Shown here one piece after another: positions 33,937 through 43,117 of a stretch of 64,000 bases of DNA. The stretch's first letter is position 1; every line of letters starts with the position of its first letter. The notes below the pieces were generated by a model. That model saw only the letters and a program-made list of their open reading frames with translations, was not told the DNA's origin and made no database searches. Source of the DNA: Aminobacter sp. AP02 (GTDB taxonomy: Bacteria; Pseudomonadota; Alphaproteobacteria; Rhizobiales; Rhizobiaceae); assembly GCF_003148805.1 (NCBI RefSeq), contig NZ_QGGX01000001.1, positions 186,001 through 250,000 of the forward strand, in the 5' to 3' direction. The position numbers were made by a program, and so were the translations under genes.

Positions 33937-35490
33937 ATGGGCGACATAGACATTCGCTTCTACCTTTCGATCTTGCTGAGACGGTCGCCGTATTTTCTGG
34001 CGATCGTGGCCACGGTTTCGGCACTTGGCATTGCGATCGCCTACAATCTGCCGCCGGTCTATCGCGCCAGCGCAAAGATCATGGTGGAAACGCCGCAGAT
34101 ACCGGCTGACCTTGCCCGCTCCACTGTCTCGACCAGCTCGGCCGAGCAGATGCAGGTCATGGAACAGCAGATCATGACGCGGGAATACCTTCTGGCGCTG
34201 GCCGAGCAGCTGAATGTTTACGGCGCCAAAAAGAGTGAACTTTCAAGCTCAGACATCGTCGACAACATGCGCTCGCGTACGCTTTTCAACGAAGCGGAGG
34301 CATCTCGTGATGGCAAGGGTGCCATGCTGTTCGATGTTTCGTTCGATGCGAGAGAACCGGCATTGGCCGCCAAGGTTGTGAACGAATTGGTCTCGTTCAT
34401 CCTAAGCAAGAACCAGCGTCTGCGTACCGACAGCGCGGGGGAAACCATGCAGTTCTTCGATCAGGAAGTGGCCAGGCTCGGGGCCGAGCTTACTGGGCTT
34501 GAGTCGAAGATTCTCAAATTCAAGAACGAAAACAAGAATGCGCTTCCTGATGGCCTCGACTTCCGCCGCAGCCAGCAAAGCAGCCAGCAGGAAAGGTTGC
34601 TCTTGCTCGAACGTGAAGAATCCGGTCTTCGCAACCGGCGCAACAATCTCGTGCAGATGTATGAATCCAACGGACAAATGATCACGACCGGGCCGGTCAC
34701 GATCGAACAGCAAATGCTGCAGGATTTGAACCGGAGCCTGTCGGAACAGCTTGCGATATTCTCGGAATCGAGCCCGAACATTGTGACGCTTCGTTCCCGG
34801 ATCGCAGCGCTTCAAGGCAAGTCGAAGCAAGCTGAAGCAGGCGCAGTTGGCATCAAGAAGACAGGGCCGACCGAACTCGACCTGCAGCTATCCGACATCG
34901 ATGAAAGGCTGCGCTTCATTGCCCAGGAAAAGACCTACATCAAAAAGAACCTCGTTGATCTGAATCAATCGATCTCGGCAACGCCCGGTAACGAAACCCA
35001 GCTGAACGCGCTCGAGCGCACCCGAGCCAACATCCAGGGTCAGTACAACAACGCGATCGCACGCCAGGCGGAAGCTTCCACGGGCGAGCAGATCGAAATC
35101 CGGTCCAAGGGAGGGCGCTTCACAGTCGTCGAACCTGCCATCGCACCCCAGAAGCCGGTTAGCCCGAACCGCCGCCGTATTGTAGGTGCCAGCCTTGCCG
35201 CCGGCATCGGCCTTGGGATGGGATTGATCGTGCTGCTCGAGCTCCTCAACAAGAGCATACGTCGCCCTGTGGAACTTGCGCAGCTGTTGCAGGTACAGCC
35301 TTTGGCGACTGTTCCATACATCTGGGTAGACGGAGAAAAGCGCACCAGAAACAAGAGGCTGGCATTCATGTTCGTAGCGACTGCGAGCGTCATACCGGCT
35401 TTCTTGCTGGGCATTCACCACTACTACATGCCGATCGGAACCTTCTTCGAGAAGTTCGTGGTCGCTCTCGACAGCAGCAGGATGATGTAG
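33937..35490 (+). CDS. Wzz/ExoP-type polysaccharide co-polymerase (chain-length determinant)
   Basis: 517 aa. Membrane span near the N-terminus (PYFLAIVATVSALGIAIAYN), a long periplasmic part rich in coiled coil (about residues 150-350), a second span with the proline-rich QKPVSPNRRR motif before it, and a C-terminal third span (FVATASVIPAFLLG). It controls chain length and export of the polymer. The kinase domain that is fused in ExoP is encoded separately downstream. Start ATG 33937 is preferred on homology; its ribosome binding site is weak. Confidence 0.9.
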   Translation: MGDIDIRFYLSILLRRSPYFLAIVATVSALGIAIAYNLPPVYRASAKIMVETPQIPADLARSTVSTSSAEQMQVMEQQIMTREYLLALAEQLNVYGAKKSELSSSDIVDNMRSRTLFNEAEASRDGKGAMLFDVSFDAREPALAAKVVNELVSFILSKNQRLRTDSAGETMQFFDQEVARLGAELTGLESKILKFKNENKNALPDGLDFRRSQQSSQQERLLLLEREESGLRNRRNNLVQMYESNGQMITTGPVTIEQQMLQDLNRSLSEQLAIFSESSPNIVTLRSRIAALQGKSKQAEAGAVGIKKTGPTELDLQLSDIDERLRFIAQEKTYIKKNLVDLNQSISATPGNETQLNALERTRANIQGQYNNAIARQAEASTGEQIEIRSKGGRFTVVEPAIAPQKPVSPNRRRIVGASLAAGIGLGMGLIVLLELLNKSIRRPVELAQLLQVQPLATVPYIWVDGEKRTRNKRLAFMFVATASVIPAFLLGIHHYYMPIGTFFEKFVVALDSSRMM

Positions 35491-35529
35491 CCGGCTCCGA
35501 GGGCCTCGGATCGCGGCGGGAAGGAAACT

Positions 35530-36330
35530 ATGGAGCGGATCCAGACAGCGTTGCAGAAGGCGAAGGAGCAGCACGGCACCGCGTGGCGGCGTGAGCTGCC
35601 GCCGACGAGCCCGACTCTGCCGACGTTGGACATGCCGTGGCCGAAGATTCCGGTTCGCCAGCCCGACCTGAAGGTGATGGCGAAGAACCGCATAGTGACG
35701 GCAAGCCATGGCGATCCGGCGCATGCCGCGTTCGACATCTTGCGCACGCGCCTCCAGCATGAGTTTCGTCAAAACAACTGGACATCGGTCGGTATCACTT
35801 CGCCAACGCCCGGATGCGGCAAGACCATGGTCTCTTTGAACCTTGCATTCAGCCTGGCCAATCAGAAGAATTGCCGGGTCGTCGTCGTCGATCTTGACCT
35901 TCGGCGCCCGCAGGTGGCCAAGACCCTTGGCATTGCAAATCCATGCGCCCTGGAAACGTACTTTAAAGAGCAAAGCGACATCACGGATGTCTTTGTGCGT
36001 TATGGAGACAATGTGGCGGTTGCCGCAAACGGCCGTCCCGTCCGTTTTTCCGCCGAGCTCCTGCAAGCGCCCGAAACGACACGCGTCCTCAAAGCGATGA
36101 AGCAGCGACTGTGCCCGAACGTGATCATCTACGACTTGCCGCCGATTCTTGCCAATGACGACGTAATGGCGTTCCTGCCGAACGTCGATTGCGCCATTTT
36201 GGTTGTTGCCGCCGAGGCCACTACTGTCAGCGAGGCGGATCTTTGCGAACGAGAGCTATCCGAACGAACCAAGATGCTCGGCGTCGTGCTGAACAAGTGT
36301 CGGTATACGCCCGACAAGTACGGTTACTGA
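35530..36330 (+). CDS. BY-kinase-type tyrosine kinase (CpsD/ExoP kinase domain), separate gene
   Basis: 266 aa. Walker A SPTPGCGKT (91-99), Walker A' VVVVDLDLRRP (117-127), Walker B VIIYDLPP, and a short C-terminal tail with Tyr residues (RYTPDKYGY). It phosphorylates itself and works with the Wzz-type protein encoded 39 nt upstream to time polymerisation and export. AAGGAAA precedes the ATG. The tyrosine cluster is small compared with classical BY-kinases, so the extent of self-phosphorylation is uncertain. Confidence 0.9.
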   Translation: MERIQTALQKAKEQHGTAWRRELPPTSPTLPTLDMPWPKIPVRQPDLKVMAKNRIVTASHGDPAHAAFDILRTRLQHEFRQNNWTSVGITSPTPGCGKTMVSLNLAFSLANQKNCRVVVVDLDLRRPQVAKTLGIANPCALETYFKEQSDITDVFVRYGDNVAVAANGRPVRFSAELLQAPETTRVLKAMKQRLCPNVIIYDLPPILANDDVMAFLPNVDCAILVVAAEATTVSEADLCERELSERTKMLGVVLNKCRYTPDKYGY

Positions 36331-36450
36331 GCGGGAGGCCGCCTTGGGCAGCAGCGCACACGCCTTTGCATCTCCGCGCTCAGCGATGACAAATCGCCGC
36401 CCGCCCTGGCAGGCCTGCAATGTCCAATGTGCTGTTGCAGGTGTCGAACG

Positions 36451-37320
36451 ATGATGTCGAGCAGCATCCAGATTTACGCGCAACACTTCGGCTTGCGCGG
36501 CCGGCCATTCAGCTTGCTGCCAGATCCCGACTATCTGTTCTGGTCGCCTGGCCATACGCGCGCATACGCGATGCTGGAGTACGGACTCGCAACCTTCGCG
36601 CCTATCACTGTGATCACTGGTGAGGTCGGCGCGGGCAAGACCACGCTCATCAGGCATCTGCTGCGCGCCGCGCCCCAGGAGCTGACGATCGGGCTGATCT
36701 CGAACGCCCACGGCGAGCGCGGCCGATTGCTGCATTGGGTGCTATCGTCGCTTGGACAGGATTTTGGCGAACGCACGCCCTATGTCAGGCGGTTCTCACA
36801 GTTCGAGGCATTCTTGCGCGCTGAGCGGGAGGCCGGACGCCACACGGTTCTCATTTTCGATGAGGCTCAAAACCTCTCGGAAAAGATGCTCGAGGAGCTC
36901 AGGTGCTTTTCGAATATGAACGGCGAACGCGATGAACTTTTGCAGATCGTCCTTGTCGGGCAGCCTGAACTGAGCCGGATCATCGGCCGGCCCGGCATGG
37001 TTCAGTTCGCGCAACGTGTGGCGGCGCGCTTTCATCTTGCGGCTATGCCCCGCGAGGCCGTTGGCGACTACATCGCGCATAGGCTCAAGGTTGCCGGTGC
37101 CGGCCGGGAGATCTTCACGCCTGAGGCCTGCGACATGATCTACGAAGCCAGCCGCGGCCTGCCGCGCGTCATCAACCAGCTTTGCGACTATGCGCTCGTC
37201 TATGCCTTTGCCGAGGAGAGGAATGGCGTAAGCGCCGACCTCGTCAGGCAGGTCGTGGCGGAACGCAGACTTTCCATGGCGAGCCCGCCACCTGCAGAAA
37301 GGGTGTTCCAACAGGGCTGA
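36451..37320 (+). CDS. ExeA-like AAA ATPase of the polysaccharide locus
   Basis: 289 aa. Walker A GEVGAGKTT (about 57-65), Walker B VLIFDEAQNL, and the N-terminal YAQHFGLRGRPFSLLPDPDY signature of ExeA/XrtA-associated ATPases. Such ATPases follow Wzz and BY-kinase genes in loci tied to exosortase; no exosortase was found in this window. It may energise or regulate the export complex. ATG 36451 has AGGTG upstream; an ATG one codon later is equally possible. Confidence 0.88.
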   Translation: MMSSSIQIYAQHFGLRGRPFSLLPDPDYLFWSPGHTRAYAMLEYGLATFAPITVITGEVGAGKTTLIRHLLRAAPQELTIGLISNAHGERGRLLHWVLSSLGQDFGERTPYVRRFSQFEAFLRAEREAGRHTVLIFDEAQNLSEKMLEELRCFSNMNGERDELLQIVLVGQPELSRIIGRPGMVQFAQRVAARFHLAAMPREAVGDYIAHRLKVAGAGREIFTPEACDMIYEASRGLPRVINQLCDYALVYAFAEERNGVSADLVRQVVAERRLSMASPPPAERVFQQG

Positions 37321-37364
37321 GCCACATTGAGGGCCGGCGCTAAGCCGGGAAGGGGGATTTCGTC

Positions 37365-38567
37365 ATGCGCAAGATCCTGGTTGTCTACGGCACCCGTCCC
37401 GAAGCCATAAAGATGGCGCCGCTGATCGAGGAACTGGGCCGATCAGCTCACTGCACTGCGGTCGTTGCCGTGACGGGGCAGCATCGCGCCATGCTTGACC
37501 AGGTCAACCTTCTCTTTGGCATCCGGCCGGCCCACGACCTGAACATCATCACCGAACGACAGCGGCTGGAGGACATCACGGCCCGCGTGCTCGACGGGGT
37601 TTCGAAGGTCATCGTTGCCGAGGAACCCGACGCTGTCGTCGTCCAAGGTGACACCACGACCTGTTTCGCTGCCGCACTCGCCGCGTTCTACCGCAGGGTC
37701 CCGGTGGTGCATCTGGAAGCGGGGCTGAGGACAGATGACCGCTATAATCCATTCCCTGAAGAAGCGAACCGCCGGCTTACCACCCAGCTTGCCGCCATAC
37801 ACCTCGCACCTACCCGCAGCTCGAAGGCAAATCTGGTTCGCGATGGTGTTCGCGAACGCGACATCGTCGTCACTGGCAACACGGTCATCGACGCGCTGCT
37901 CGACGTCGCTGGGCGCGACGTGCCCGTCGCCAATCCGGACTTGTACAGGATCGCCGGCCGCCGCAGCGTGCTCATCACGGCGCACCGCCGTGAATCTTGG
38001 GGCGAGCCGATGGCGCGCACGGCCCGGGCCATCGCGCGCCTCGCGCGTCTTTTCCCGGATGTCACCTTCCTGCTACCGGCGCATCTCAATCCAGTTGTAC
38101 GTGAGGTGCTGTTGCCGCCGCTGACCGGGCTTGCCAATGTCGTGGTCACCGCTCCATTGGACTACAGCGATTTCGTCTGGGCGATGCATCGCTGCGACGT
38201 CGTGTTGACCGACAGCGGCGGGGTCCAGGAGGAGGCGCCGACGTTCGGAAAGCCGGTGCTGGTGCTGCGCGACACCACTGAACGGCCCGAAGCAATTGCT
38301 GCGGGGACAGTGCGGCTAGTCGGCACGGAAGAGGATTTGATCGTCGCTGAAACCACCACCTTGTTGACCGACCAGGCCGCCTATCAGGCAATGGCGCGCG
38401 AGGCGAACCCTTATGGCGATGGCCGGGCCGCGCGGCGCTCCGTTCGCGCTATCGAGCATTTCTTTGGGGTTGGCGAGGCGCCCGTCGAGTTCGACCCGGT
38501 CAAACGGGCGACGATGATCCATTCAACGCCACGCACCGCGCGTGTCGTAAACGACCTTGCCTCCTAG
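37365..38567 (+). CDS. wecB: UDP-N-acetylglucosamine 2-epimerase (non-hydrolysing)
   Basis: 400 aa. Family motifs: GTRPEAIKMAPLIEEL, VQGDTTTCFAAALAAFY, HLEAGLRT, PFPEEANRR and TDSGGVQEEAP. It interconverts UDP-GlcNAc and UDP-ManNAc in the cytosol. The neighbouring minus-strand wecC, with which it overlaps by 45 nt at the 3' ends, encodes the next step, oxidation of UDP-ManNAc. The two genes are on opposite strands, which is unusual for this pair. Confidence 0.94.
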   Translation: MRKILVVYGTRPEAIKMAPLIEELGRSAHCTAVVAVTGQHRAMLDQVNLLFGIRPAHDLNIITERQRLEDITARVLDGVSKVIVAEEPDAVVVQGDTTTCFAAALAAFYRRVPVVHLEAGLRTDDRYNPFPEEANRRLTTQLAAIHLAPTRSSKANLVRDGVRERDIVVTGNTVIDALLDVAGRDVPVANPDLYRIAGRRSVLITAHRRESWGEPMARTARAIARLARLFPDVTFLLPAHLNPVVREVLLPPLTGLANVVVTAPLDYSDFVWAMHRCDVVLTDSGGVQEEAPTFGKPVLVLRDTTERPEAIAAGTVRLVGTEEDLIVAETTTLLTDQAAYQAMAREANPYGDGRAARRSVRAIEHFFGVGEAPVEFDPVKRATMIHSTPRTARVVNDLAS

Positions 38568-39779
38568 CCGTGTGTGGCGGATTGCCTTGAACGGCTCGTG
38601 CTCGACCAACAGGACGACGATGTCGGCTTGCTCCACTGCCTGATACGCATTCTCCAGTTTTAGGTTGGAGTGGGCGGCAAGCAGTGGTGGCATGGCATGG
38701 ACGAAGGGGTCGGCGATCAAAATTTCCACGTCAGGCAACGCGCTGGCGATGTGCCCGACGACCTCGATCGCCGGGCTCTCGCGGATATCGTCGACATTGG
38801 CCTTGAAGGTCAGCCCCAGGCACGCAATCGTGGGCGCACGGAAGCGTTGGGCCTTTGCCACCACCTGCTCGGCGACATGATGGGGCCTGCGGTCGTTTAT
38901 CTCGCGCGCGGTGCGGATCAGCGGCGAAAGATGGGGAGCGGCAGCGACTATGAACCAGGGATCCACCGGAATGCAGTGGCCGCCGACACCGGGACCAGGA
39001 TTGAGGATGCTGACGCGCGGATGCCGGTTGGCTAGGCGGATCACCTCCCACACGTCGATATGCAGCGCTTCGGTGATTTGCGACAGCTCGTTGGCAAACG
39101 CGATATTGACGTCTCGGTAGGCATTTTCCACCAATTTGGCCATCTCGGCGCTGGCGGCATCGGTCAACAGGATTTCGCCTTGCGCGAAGACGCGGTAGAT
39201 CGAGGCGGCGCGCGCGGCGCAACGTGGCGTCAGGCCGCCGACGACGCGGTCGTTTGTGATCATCTCGATCATGATGCGGCCAGGGAGCACGCGCTCGGGG
39301 CAGTGCGCAAAGAAAATGTCAGCGCCTGACTCGCCATCGGCCGGCATCTTCAGGTCGGACCTGAGAGCGCCTACCCACTGCTTCACCTTTTCCGTGGTGC
39401 CGGGTGGCGAGGTCGATTCCAGCACCACGATGTTGCCGGGCCGCAGGCGAGGCGCAATCTGTTCAGCGGCTTTGCGCACATAGGAAAGGTCGGCCGTACG
39501 GTCGCTGTTGAATGGCGTCGGCACTGCGATGATATAGGCGTCGGCTTCGGGCGTTTCGGTCGTGGCGGACAGCCGGCCCATGGCGACGGCGCCGCTGACC
39601 GCGACAGCAAGATCTGGCTCGACGAAGGGAACTTCGCCGCGGGTTATTGCGGCTACGGTCGCCGGATTGACGTCGACGCCGATCACCTCAACCCCTCGTG
39701 TGGCCAGTGCCACGGCGGTAGGCAGGCCGATATAGCCCATGCCGATTATGGCCAGCCGGCCACTGAACAGGTCATTCAT
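38523..39779 (-). CDS. wecC: UDP-N-acetyl-D-mannosamine dehydrogenase
   Basis: 418 aa. NAD-binding GMGYIGLPTAVALA, FAHCPERVLPG, and the catalytic region NPGPGVGGHCIPVDPWFIVA, where Cys is the nucleophile; the DPWFIVA ending is typical of the ManNAc (WecC) group, not the GlcNAc (WbpA) group. It makes UDP-ManNAcA. The start at 39779 is followed by MNDLFSGRLAIIGMGY; GGTGGG lies about 7 nt upstream. The gene is in a minus-strand run with the wecG-like and toroid-protein genes. Confidence 0.93.
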   Translation of the reverse strand: MNDLFSGRLAIIGMGYIGLPTAVALATRGVEVIGVDVNPATVAAITRGEVPFVEPDLAVAVSGAVAMGRLSATTETPEADAYIIAVPTPFNSDRTADLSYVRKAAEQIAPRLRPGNIVVLESTSPPGTTEKVKQWVGALRSDLKMPADGESGADIFFAHCPERVLPGRIMIEMITNDRVVGGLTPRCAARAASIYRVFAQGEILLTDAASAEMAKLVENAYRDVNIAFANELSQITEALHIDVWEVIRLANRHPRVSILNPGPGVGGHCIPVDPWFIVAAAPHLSPLIRTAREINDRRPHHVAEQVVAKAQRFRAPTIACLGLTFKANVDDIRESPAIEVVGHIASALPDVEILIADPFVHAMPPLLAAHSNLKLENAYQAVEQADIVVLLVEHEPFKAIRHTRLGGKVVYDTRGAWR

Positions 39780-39805
39780 GGAAGGCGCCCACCTTTCCGA
39801 AAACT

Positions 39806-40603
39806 TCAATGATTGTGAATCGCACGGAAAGCCCCACCGGTCCTGGCCGGCTTGAAGGCCTGCGCAGGATGGATCAGTTCACGAACGGTCAGGGCGATGA
39901 AGGCGCTGTTGGTCGCTAGATAGCGCCACCAAAGCCGCCGCGGCTCCTGCAGAAGCCGAAAGGCCCATTCCATACCGCTCTGTTGCCAGGCAACTGGTGC
40001 GCGCGCCGTGATCCCGGCCATGATGTCGAATGAGCCGCCCACCCCATGCAGCACCGGCACCTCGAGCGACGCGCCGAAGGTGCCGAGAAAGATCTCCTTC
40101 TTGGGCGACGTCATGCCAAGGAAAAGCATGTCGGCACCCGACTTGCGAATATCTGCCGCAACGCGTTCGCTGTCGGACGAATCGAAGTAGCCATGGTGGC
40201 TGCCAGCGATGCGAAGCCCCGGGAAGCGCTCGCGCAGCTGCTGCTCCAGTTGCCTCAATACCTCCGGCCGCGCACCGAGCAAGTATACCGAACGGCCGGT
40301 ATTGTGGGCGAGTTGCAGCAACCGCTCGAAGATGTCGATCCCCGCCACGCGCTCGGGCAGAGGGCGACGCAGAATCCGGCTCGCCCAGACGATCGACTGA
40401 CCATCAGCGAGCAGCACGTCGCACTCGATGAGTGAATTGCGCAGCAATGGGTCCTTGCGCATCTTCACCACCTTCGCGGCATTGAGCACGCCCAAAAGCA
40501 CCCTGCTGCGCGTCACAAGTGCCGTCTGGCAACGCTCGACCACGTCCTCCATCCGCATCGCATCGAGATACATGCCGAACAATAGTCGCCGTTCCGCTCG
40601 CAT
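39806..40603 (-). CDS. WecG/TagA/CpsF-family glycosyltransferase (N-acetylmannosaminyltransferase type)
   Basis: 265 aa, GT26 family. LLGVLNAAKVVKMRKDP, the adenine-like ADGQSIVWASR, YLLGARPEVL, FLGMTSPKKEIF and a C-terminal ARAPVAWQQSGMEWAFRL are characteristic. It would transfer ManNAc or ManNAcA to the lipid-linked acceptor, which matches the adjacent UDP-ManNAcA genes. GGGAGAAACGGA precedes the ATG. Confidence 0.92.
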   Translation of the reverse strand: MRAERRLLFGMYLDAMRMEDVVERCQTALVTRSRVLLGVLNAAKVVKMRKDPLLRNSLIECDVLLADGQSIVWASRILRRPLPERVAGIDIFERLLQLAHNTGRSVYLLGARPEVLRQLEQQLRERFPGLRIAGSHHGYFDSSDSERVAADIRKSGADMLFLGMTSPKKEIFLGTFGASLEVPVLHGVGGSFDIMAGITARAPVAWQQSGMEWAFRLLQEPRRLWWRYLATNSAFIALTVRELIHPAQAFKPARTGGAFRAIHNH

Positions 40604-40621
40604 TCCGTTTCTCCCAAGATG

Positions 40622-41824
40622 CTAACGGCGCATACGATCCACCGCGCCGCCGCAAAGCCACGCATAGAGCAGCCAACCCAGTTCGTAGGGGCGGCACTCG
40701 CGGTCCACCTGGTTGGGTGGAAAGATCGTGTCGAGTCCGGGCAGATGCAGGCCGGGCTTGAGGGCCGTGGTGACGGCGGCGATCATGCGCACTGCCTTGC
40801 GCGGCTCGCGGCGGCCCGCCTTGCGCCAGATGACGCTTTCCTGCTCCGATACCAGCGGCGATGTCACTTCGGGATGCCTGTCGAGCCATTGCAGACCCTT
40901 GATGACCGCCTCAAGGTGATCGGTGCCACCGGCTTCACGCAGGTCGAGCAGTGCCATTGGGCCCATTGCATGCTGGTGCACGCTGTAGACGGGATAGCCC
41001 TCGACCACGCTGCCGTCGCGTATGTCGTAGTGCCACCACCATTGGCCTTCAGGCCCCTGCACAGCGCAGATGGCCGCCGCGCAGGCGTCGGCGGCGGCGA
41101 GTGCCGCACGATCATTTCGCAGAGCATGCAGGCGCGAAAGGCCTTGGATGGAATAAACCTGATCGGCAAAGCAACCGACATGCGCACGTAGCCTGCCATT
41201 GGCTGAAGCTGGCAGCATGTGCGGGAACAATCCGGACGCGCCTTGCTCCTCCATGAGTCTATTGGCAGCTTGTGTGGCAAGTTCCCCGGTGTCGGCCAAC
41301 TGTCGGGCAGCAAGTGCTGCGATGAGCGTCCAGGAGCAGGTAACTGTTTCTACCGGCGCCTCCGAGGACAGCATTGTGGACAGACGTTGAAACAATGGCG
41401 CTGCGTAGCGGCCGGCGACCTCAGCCAAAGTCCAAGCTGCAAGGGCCACCGCGCCCATATCTATCGAGACTTCGGCACGCGCGGCGGCGACCAAAGCCAG
41501 ATCGGCGGCCGTACTGCCGCCCAAAACCTGCCGCTGTATGTCCTCGTCGACATAGCCGAGCCCGAGCGCGACATTGCTGGTATATCGCAGGCTGTCACCC
41601 TCGCGGCGTACCCCAGGACCGTTTGAGGAGTAGGTTGCACGCACCGTGTGCGCAAAGGCGCCGTGGCGATGCATCTGGGGCAGGCCGCGCTTGGCCAGTG
41701 CGATGAGCTCATCGGTGCGCTGGCGTGTTGTGGCCGACTTGACGTCCAGCGCTTGCAGCCGATTGATCGGATAGACCCCATTCAGGTCTACCAGTTCTGG
41801 CTTCGGATAGTTGCTGCTTCCCAA
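40622..41824 (-). CDS. Hypothetical alpha/alpha-toroid-like protein of the polysaccharide locus
   Basis: 400 aa, not firmly recognised. Repeated helical segments (ALAAWTLAEVAGRYAAP, SWTLIAALAARQLADTG, CAAAICAVQGPEGQWWWHYD, HAMGPMALLDLREAGGTDH) suggest an (alpha/alpha)6 barrel as in unsaturated glucuronyl hydrolases and prenyltransferase-like proteins, but no catalytic signature was identified. The start is TTG 41824, supported by GGAGG 5 nt upstream. It lies just upstream of wecG on the same strand. It could be a glycosidase, lyase or epimerase acting on the polymer. Confidence 0.65.
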   Translation of the reverse strand: MGSSNYPKPELVDLNGVYPINRLQALDVKSATTRQRTDELIALAKRGLPQMHRHGAFAHTVRATYSSNGPGVRREGDSLRYTSNVALGLGYVDEDIQRQVLGGSTAADLALVAAARAEVSIDMGAVALAAWTLAEVAGRYAAPLFQRLSTMLSSEAPVETVTCSWTLIAALAARQLADTGELATQAANRLMEEQGASGLFPHMLPASANGRLRAHVGCFADQVYSIQGLSRLHALRNDRAALAAADACAAAICAVQGPEGQWWWHYDIRDGSVVEGYPVYSVHQHAMGPMALLDLREAGGTDHLEAVIKGLQWLDRHPEVTSPLVSEQESVIWRKAGRREPRKAVRMIAAVTTALKPGLHLPGLDTIFPPNQVDRECRPYELGWLLYAWLCGGAVDRMRR

Positions 41825-42196
41825 CTGAGCCTCCGATCCCGTACCCTCCGCGGCTGGAGAGCCGCCGGTTCCCCAGACTAACTTCTGACGTTGAGATGAC
41901 AGGCGAGGATGAGATCGCTCGCATTGCCAGACGCCCGCTTAGCCAGCCCGAAACAGATGCTAGAAAATCTGGTCAAATAAGCCATCGCTCTGAAAGGCTT
42001 ACACAGTCGGGCCGCATGCGATGCCGATGGGGGCGGCTTACGCCGATTGGATTAAGCCCGTTTACGAGGGACGCTTCTTTTAGCCGAACGAGTGAGCTTG
42101 CATACGCCGATCTCCCCCGCTGCTTGCTGTGCCACAGTGCCGGATAGTGGCGGGAGGAAGCGCGCACGCGCAGGGCCGCCGGCGAGGGATGGATCG
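41825..42196. promoter_or_regulatory. Divergent intergenic region in the polysaccharide locus
   Basis: 372 nt between the toroid-protein gene (minus) and a GT2 gene (plus). No reading frame has conserved sequence. It should carry promoters in both directions; no clear operator was noticed. Confidence 0.45.
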
Positions 42197-43117
42197 ATGA
42201 ACCTGATCGGGCAGCACAGCAGTCGTAGTCCGGAGACTGCGGAAGAACAACAGCTCCTGGCCGCAGTGATCGTCACCTACAATAGCGCCGGCGTCCTGCC
42301 TGGTTTGCTGGATTCGCTATCGCAGGGTTTTGAAGGCGTCGCGCGTCGCGAGGTGATTGTGGTCGACAACGCCTCTCAAGATGACAGTGTGGCGTTGGCG
42401 CTGGCTCATCCGATCGGCGCGAAGGTCATTCCCATGGGTCGCAACGCGGGCTACGCCGCCGCGATCAACGCAGCCGCCGCCCAGCTCGGCCCCGATGCAA
42501 ACATGCTGATCCTAAATCCCGACATCCGGCTGCTTCGTGGATGCGCGCGCGCGTTGCAAGAATACCTGTCAGACCCCTCGGTGGGTATCGTCGTGCCACA
42601 GATCCTCGATGAGGACGGAAGCTACGCGAAGTCGCTGCGCCGCGAACCTTCCTTGGTAACCGCCTGGTCCGACGCGTTGTTGGGCACTCGGCTTGCTGCC
42701 CGTATCGGAACGGGTGAGATCGTTGACGACCCGGCACTTTACCAAAGTGGAGGCCCTGTCGAGTGGGCAACCGGTGCGATCCTGGTTGTTCCCGCCGCGA
42801 CCCGCCGCAAAGTGGGCAACTGGGATGAGAGTTTCTTCCTCTACAGCGAAGAGGTCGACTACCTCAGGCGCGTGCGCGCCACCGGGGCTAGCGTCGTCTA
42901 TGTGCCTCAGGCGCAGGCTGTGCACATCGGGGGCGAATATCACGACAACGTTTTCCTGACCGCCCTCATGACCAACAACCGAATCCGCTACTACCGGCGC
43001 CATCACAAAATGGTGGCGACGGCGCTGTTTCGCCTGAGCATCATTGTTGGCGAAACGATGCGGGTCACTTTAAGCTCTGGCCATCGCGCTGCCTTGCGTG
43101 CTGCTCTCGGTCTTTGA
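42197..43117 (+). CDS. Glycosyltransferase family 2, rhamnosyltransferase-like
   Basis: 306 aa. LLAAVIVTYNSAGVLPGLLD at the start, VIVVDNASQDDSV, MLILNPDIRLLRG and a VEWATGAILVVPA...ESFFLYSEEVDYL region typical of GT2 enzymes related to rhamnosyltransferases. It would add one sugar of the repeat unit. Its 3' end overlaps the convergent GT4 gene by 48 nt. ATG 42197 is preferred; a longer frame upstream is not conserved. Confidence 0.9.
   Translation: MNLIGQHSSRSPETAEEQQLLAAVIVTYNSAGVLPGLLDSLSQGFEGVARREVIVVDNASQDDSVALALAHPIGAKVIPMGRNAGYAAAINAAAAQLGPDANMLILNPDIRLLRGCARALQEYLSDPSVGIVVPQILDEDGSYAKSLRREPSLVTAWSDALLGTRLAARIGTGEIVDDPALYQSGGPVEWATGAILVVPAATRRKVGNWDESFFLYSEEVDYLRRVRATGASVVYVPQAQAVHIGGEYHDNVFLTALMTNNRIRYYRRHHKMVATALFRLSIIVGETMRVTLSSGHRAALRAALGL

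Noticed and set aside
34888-36066. 392-codon open frame on the minus strand
   Set aside because: Crosses the Wzz-type and kinase genes in antisense; no domain seen.
38523-39779. Reading of this gene as UDP-GlcNAc 6-dehydrogenase (WbpA)
   Set aside because: The GVGGHCIPVDPWFIVA region and the neighbouring WecG-type transferase fit the ManNAc dehydrogenase group better.
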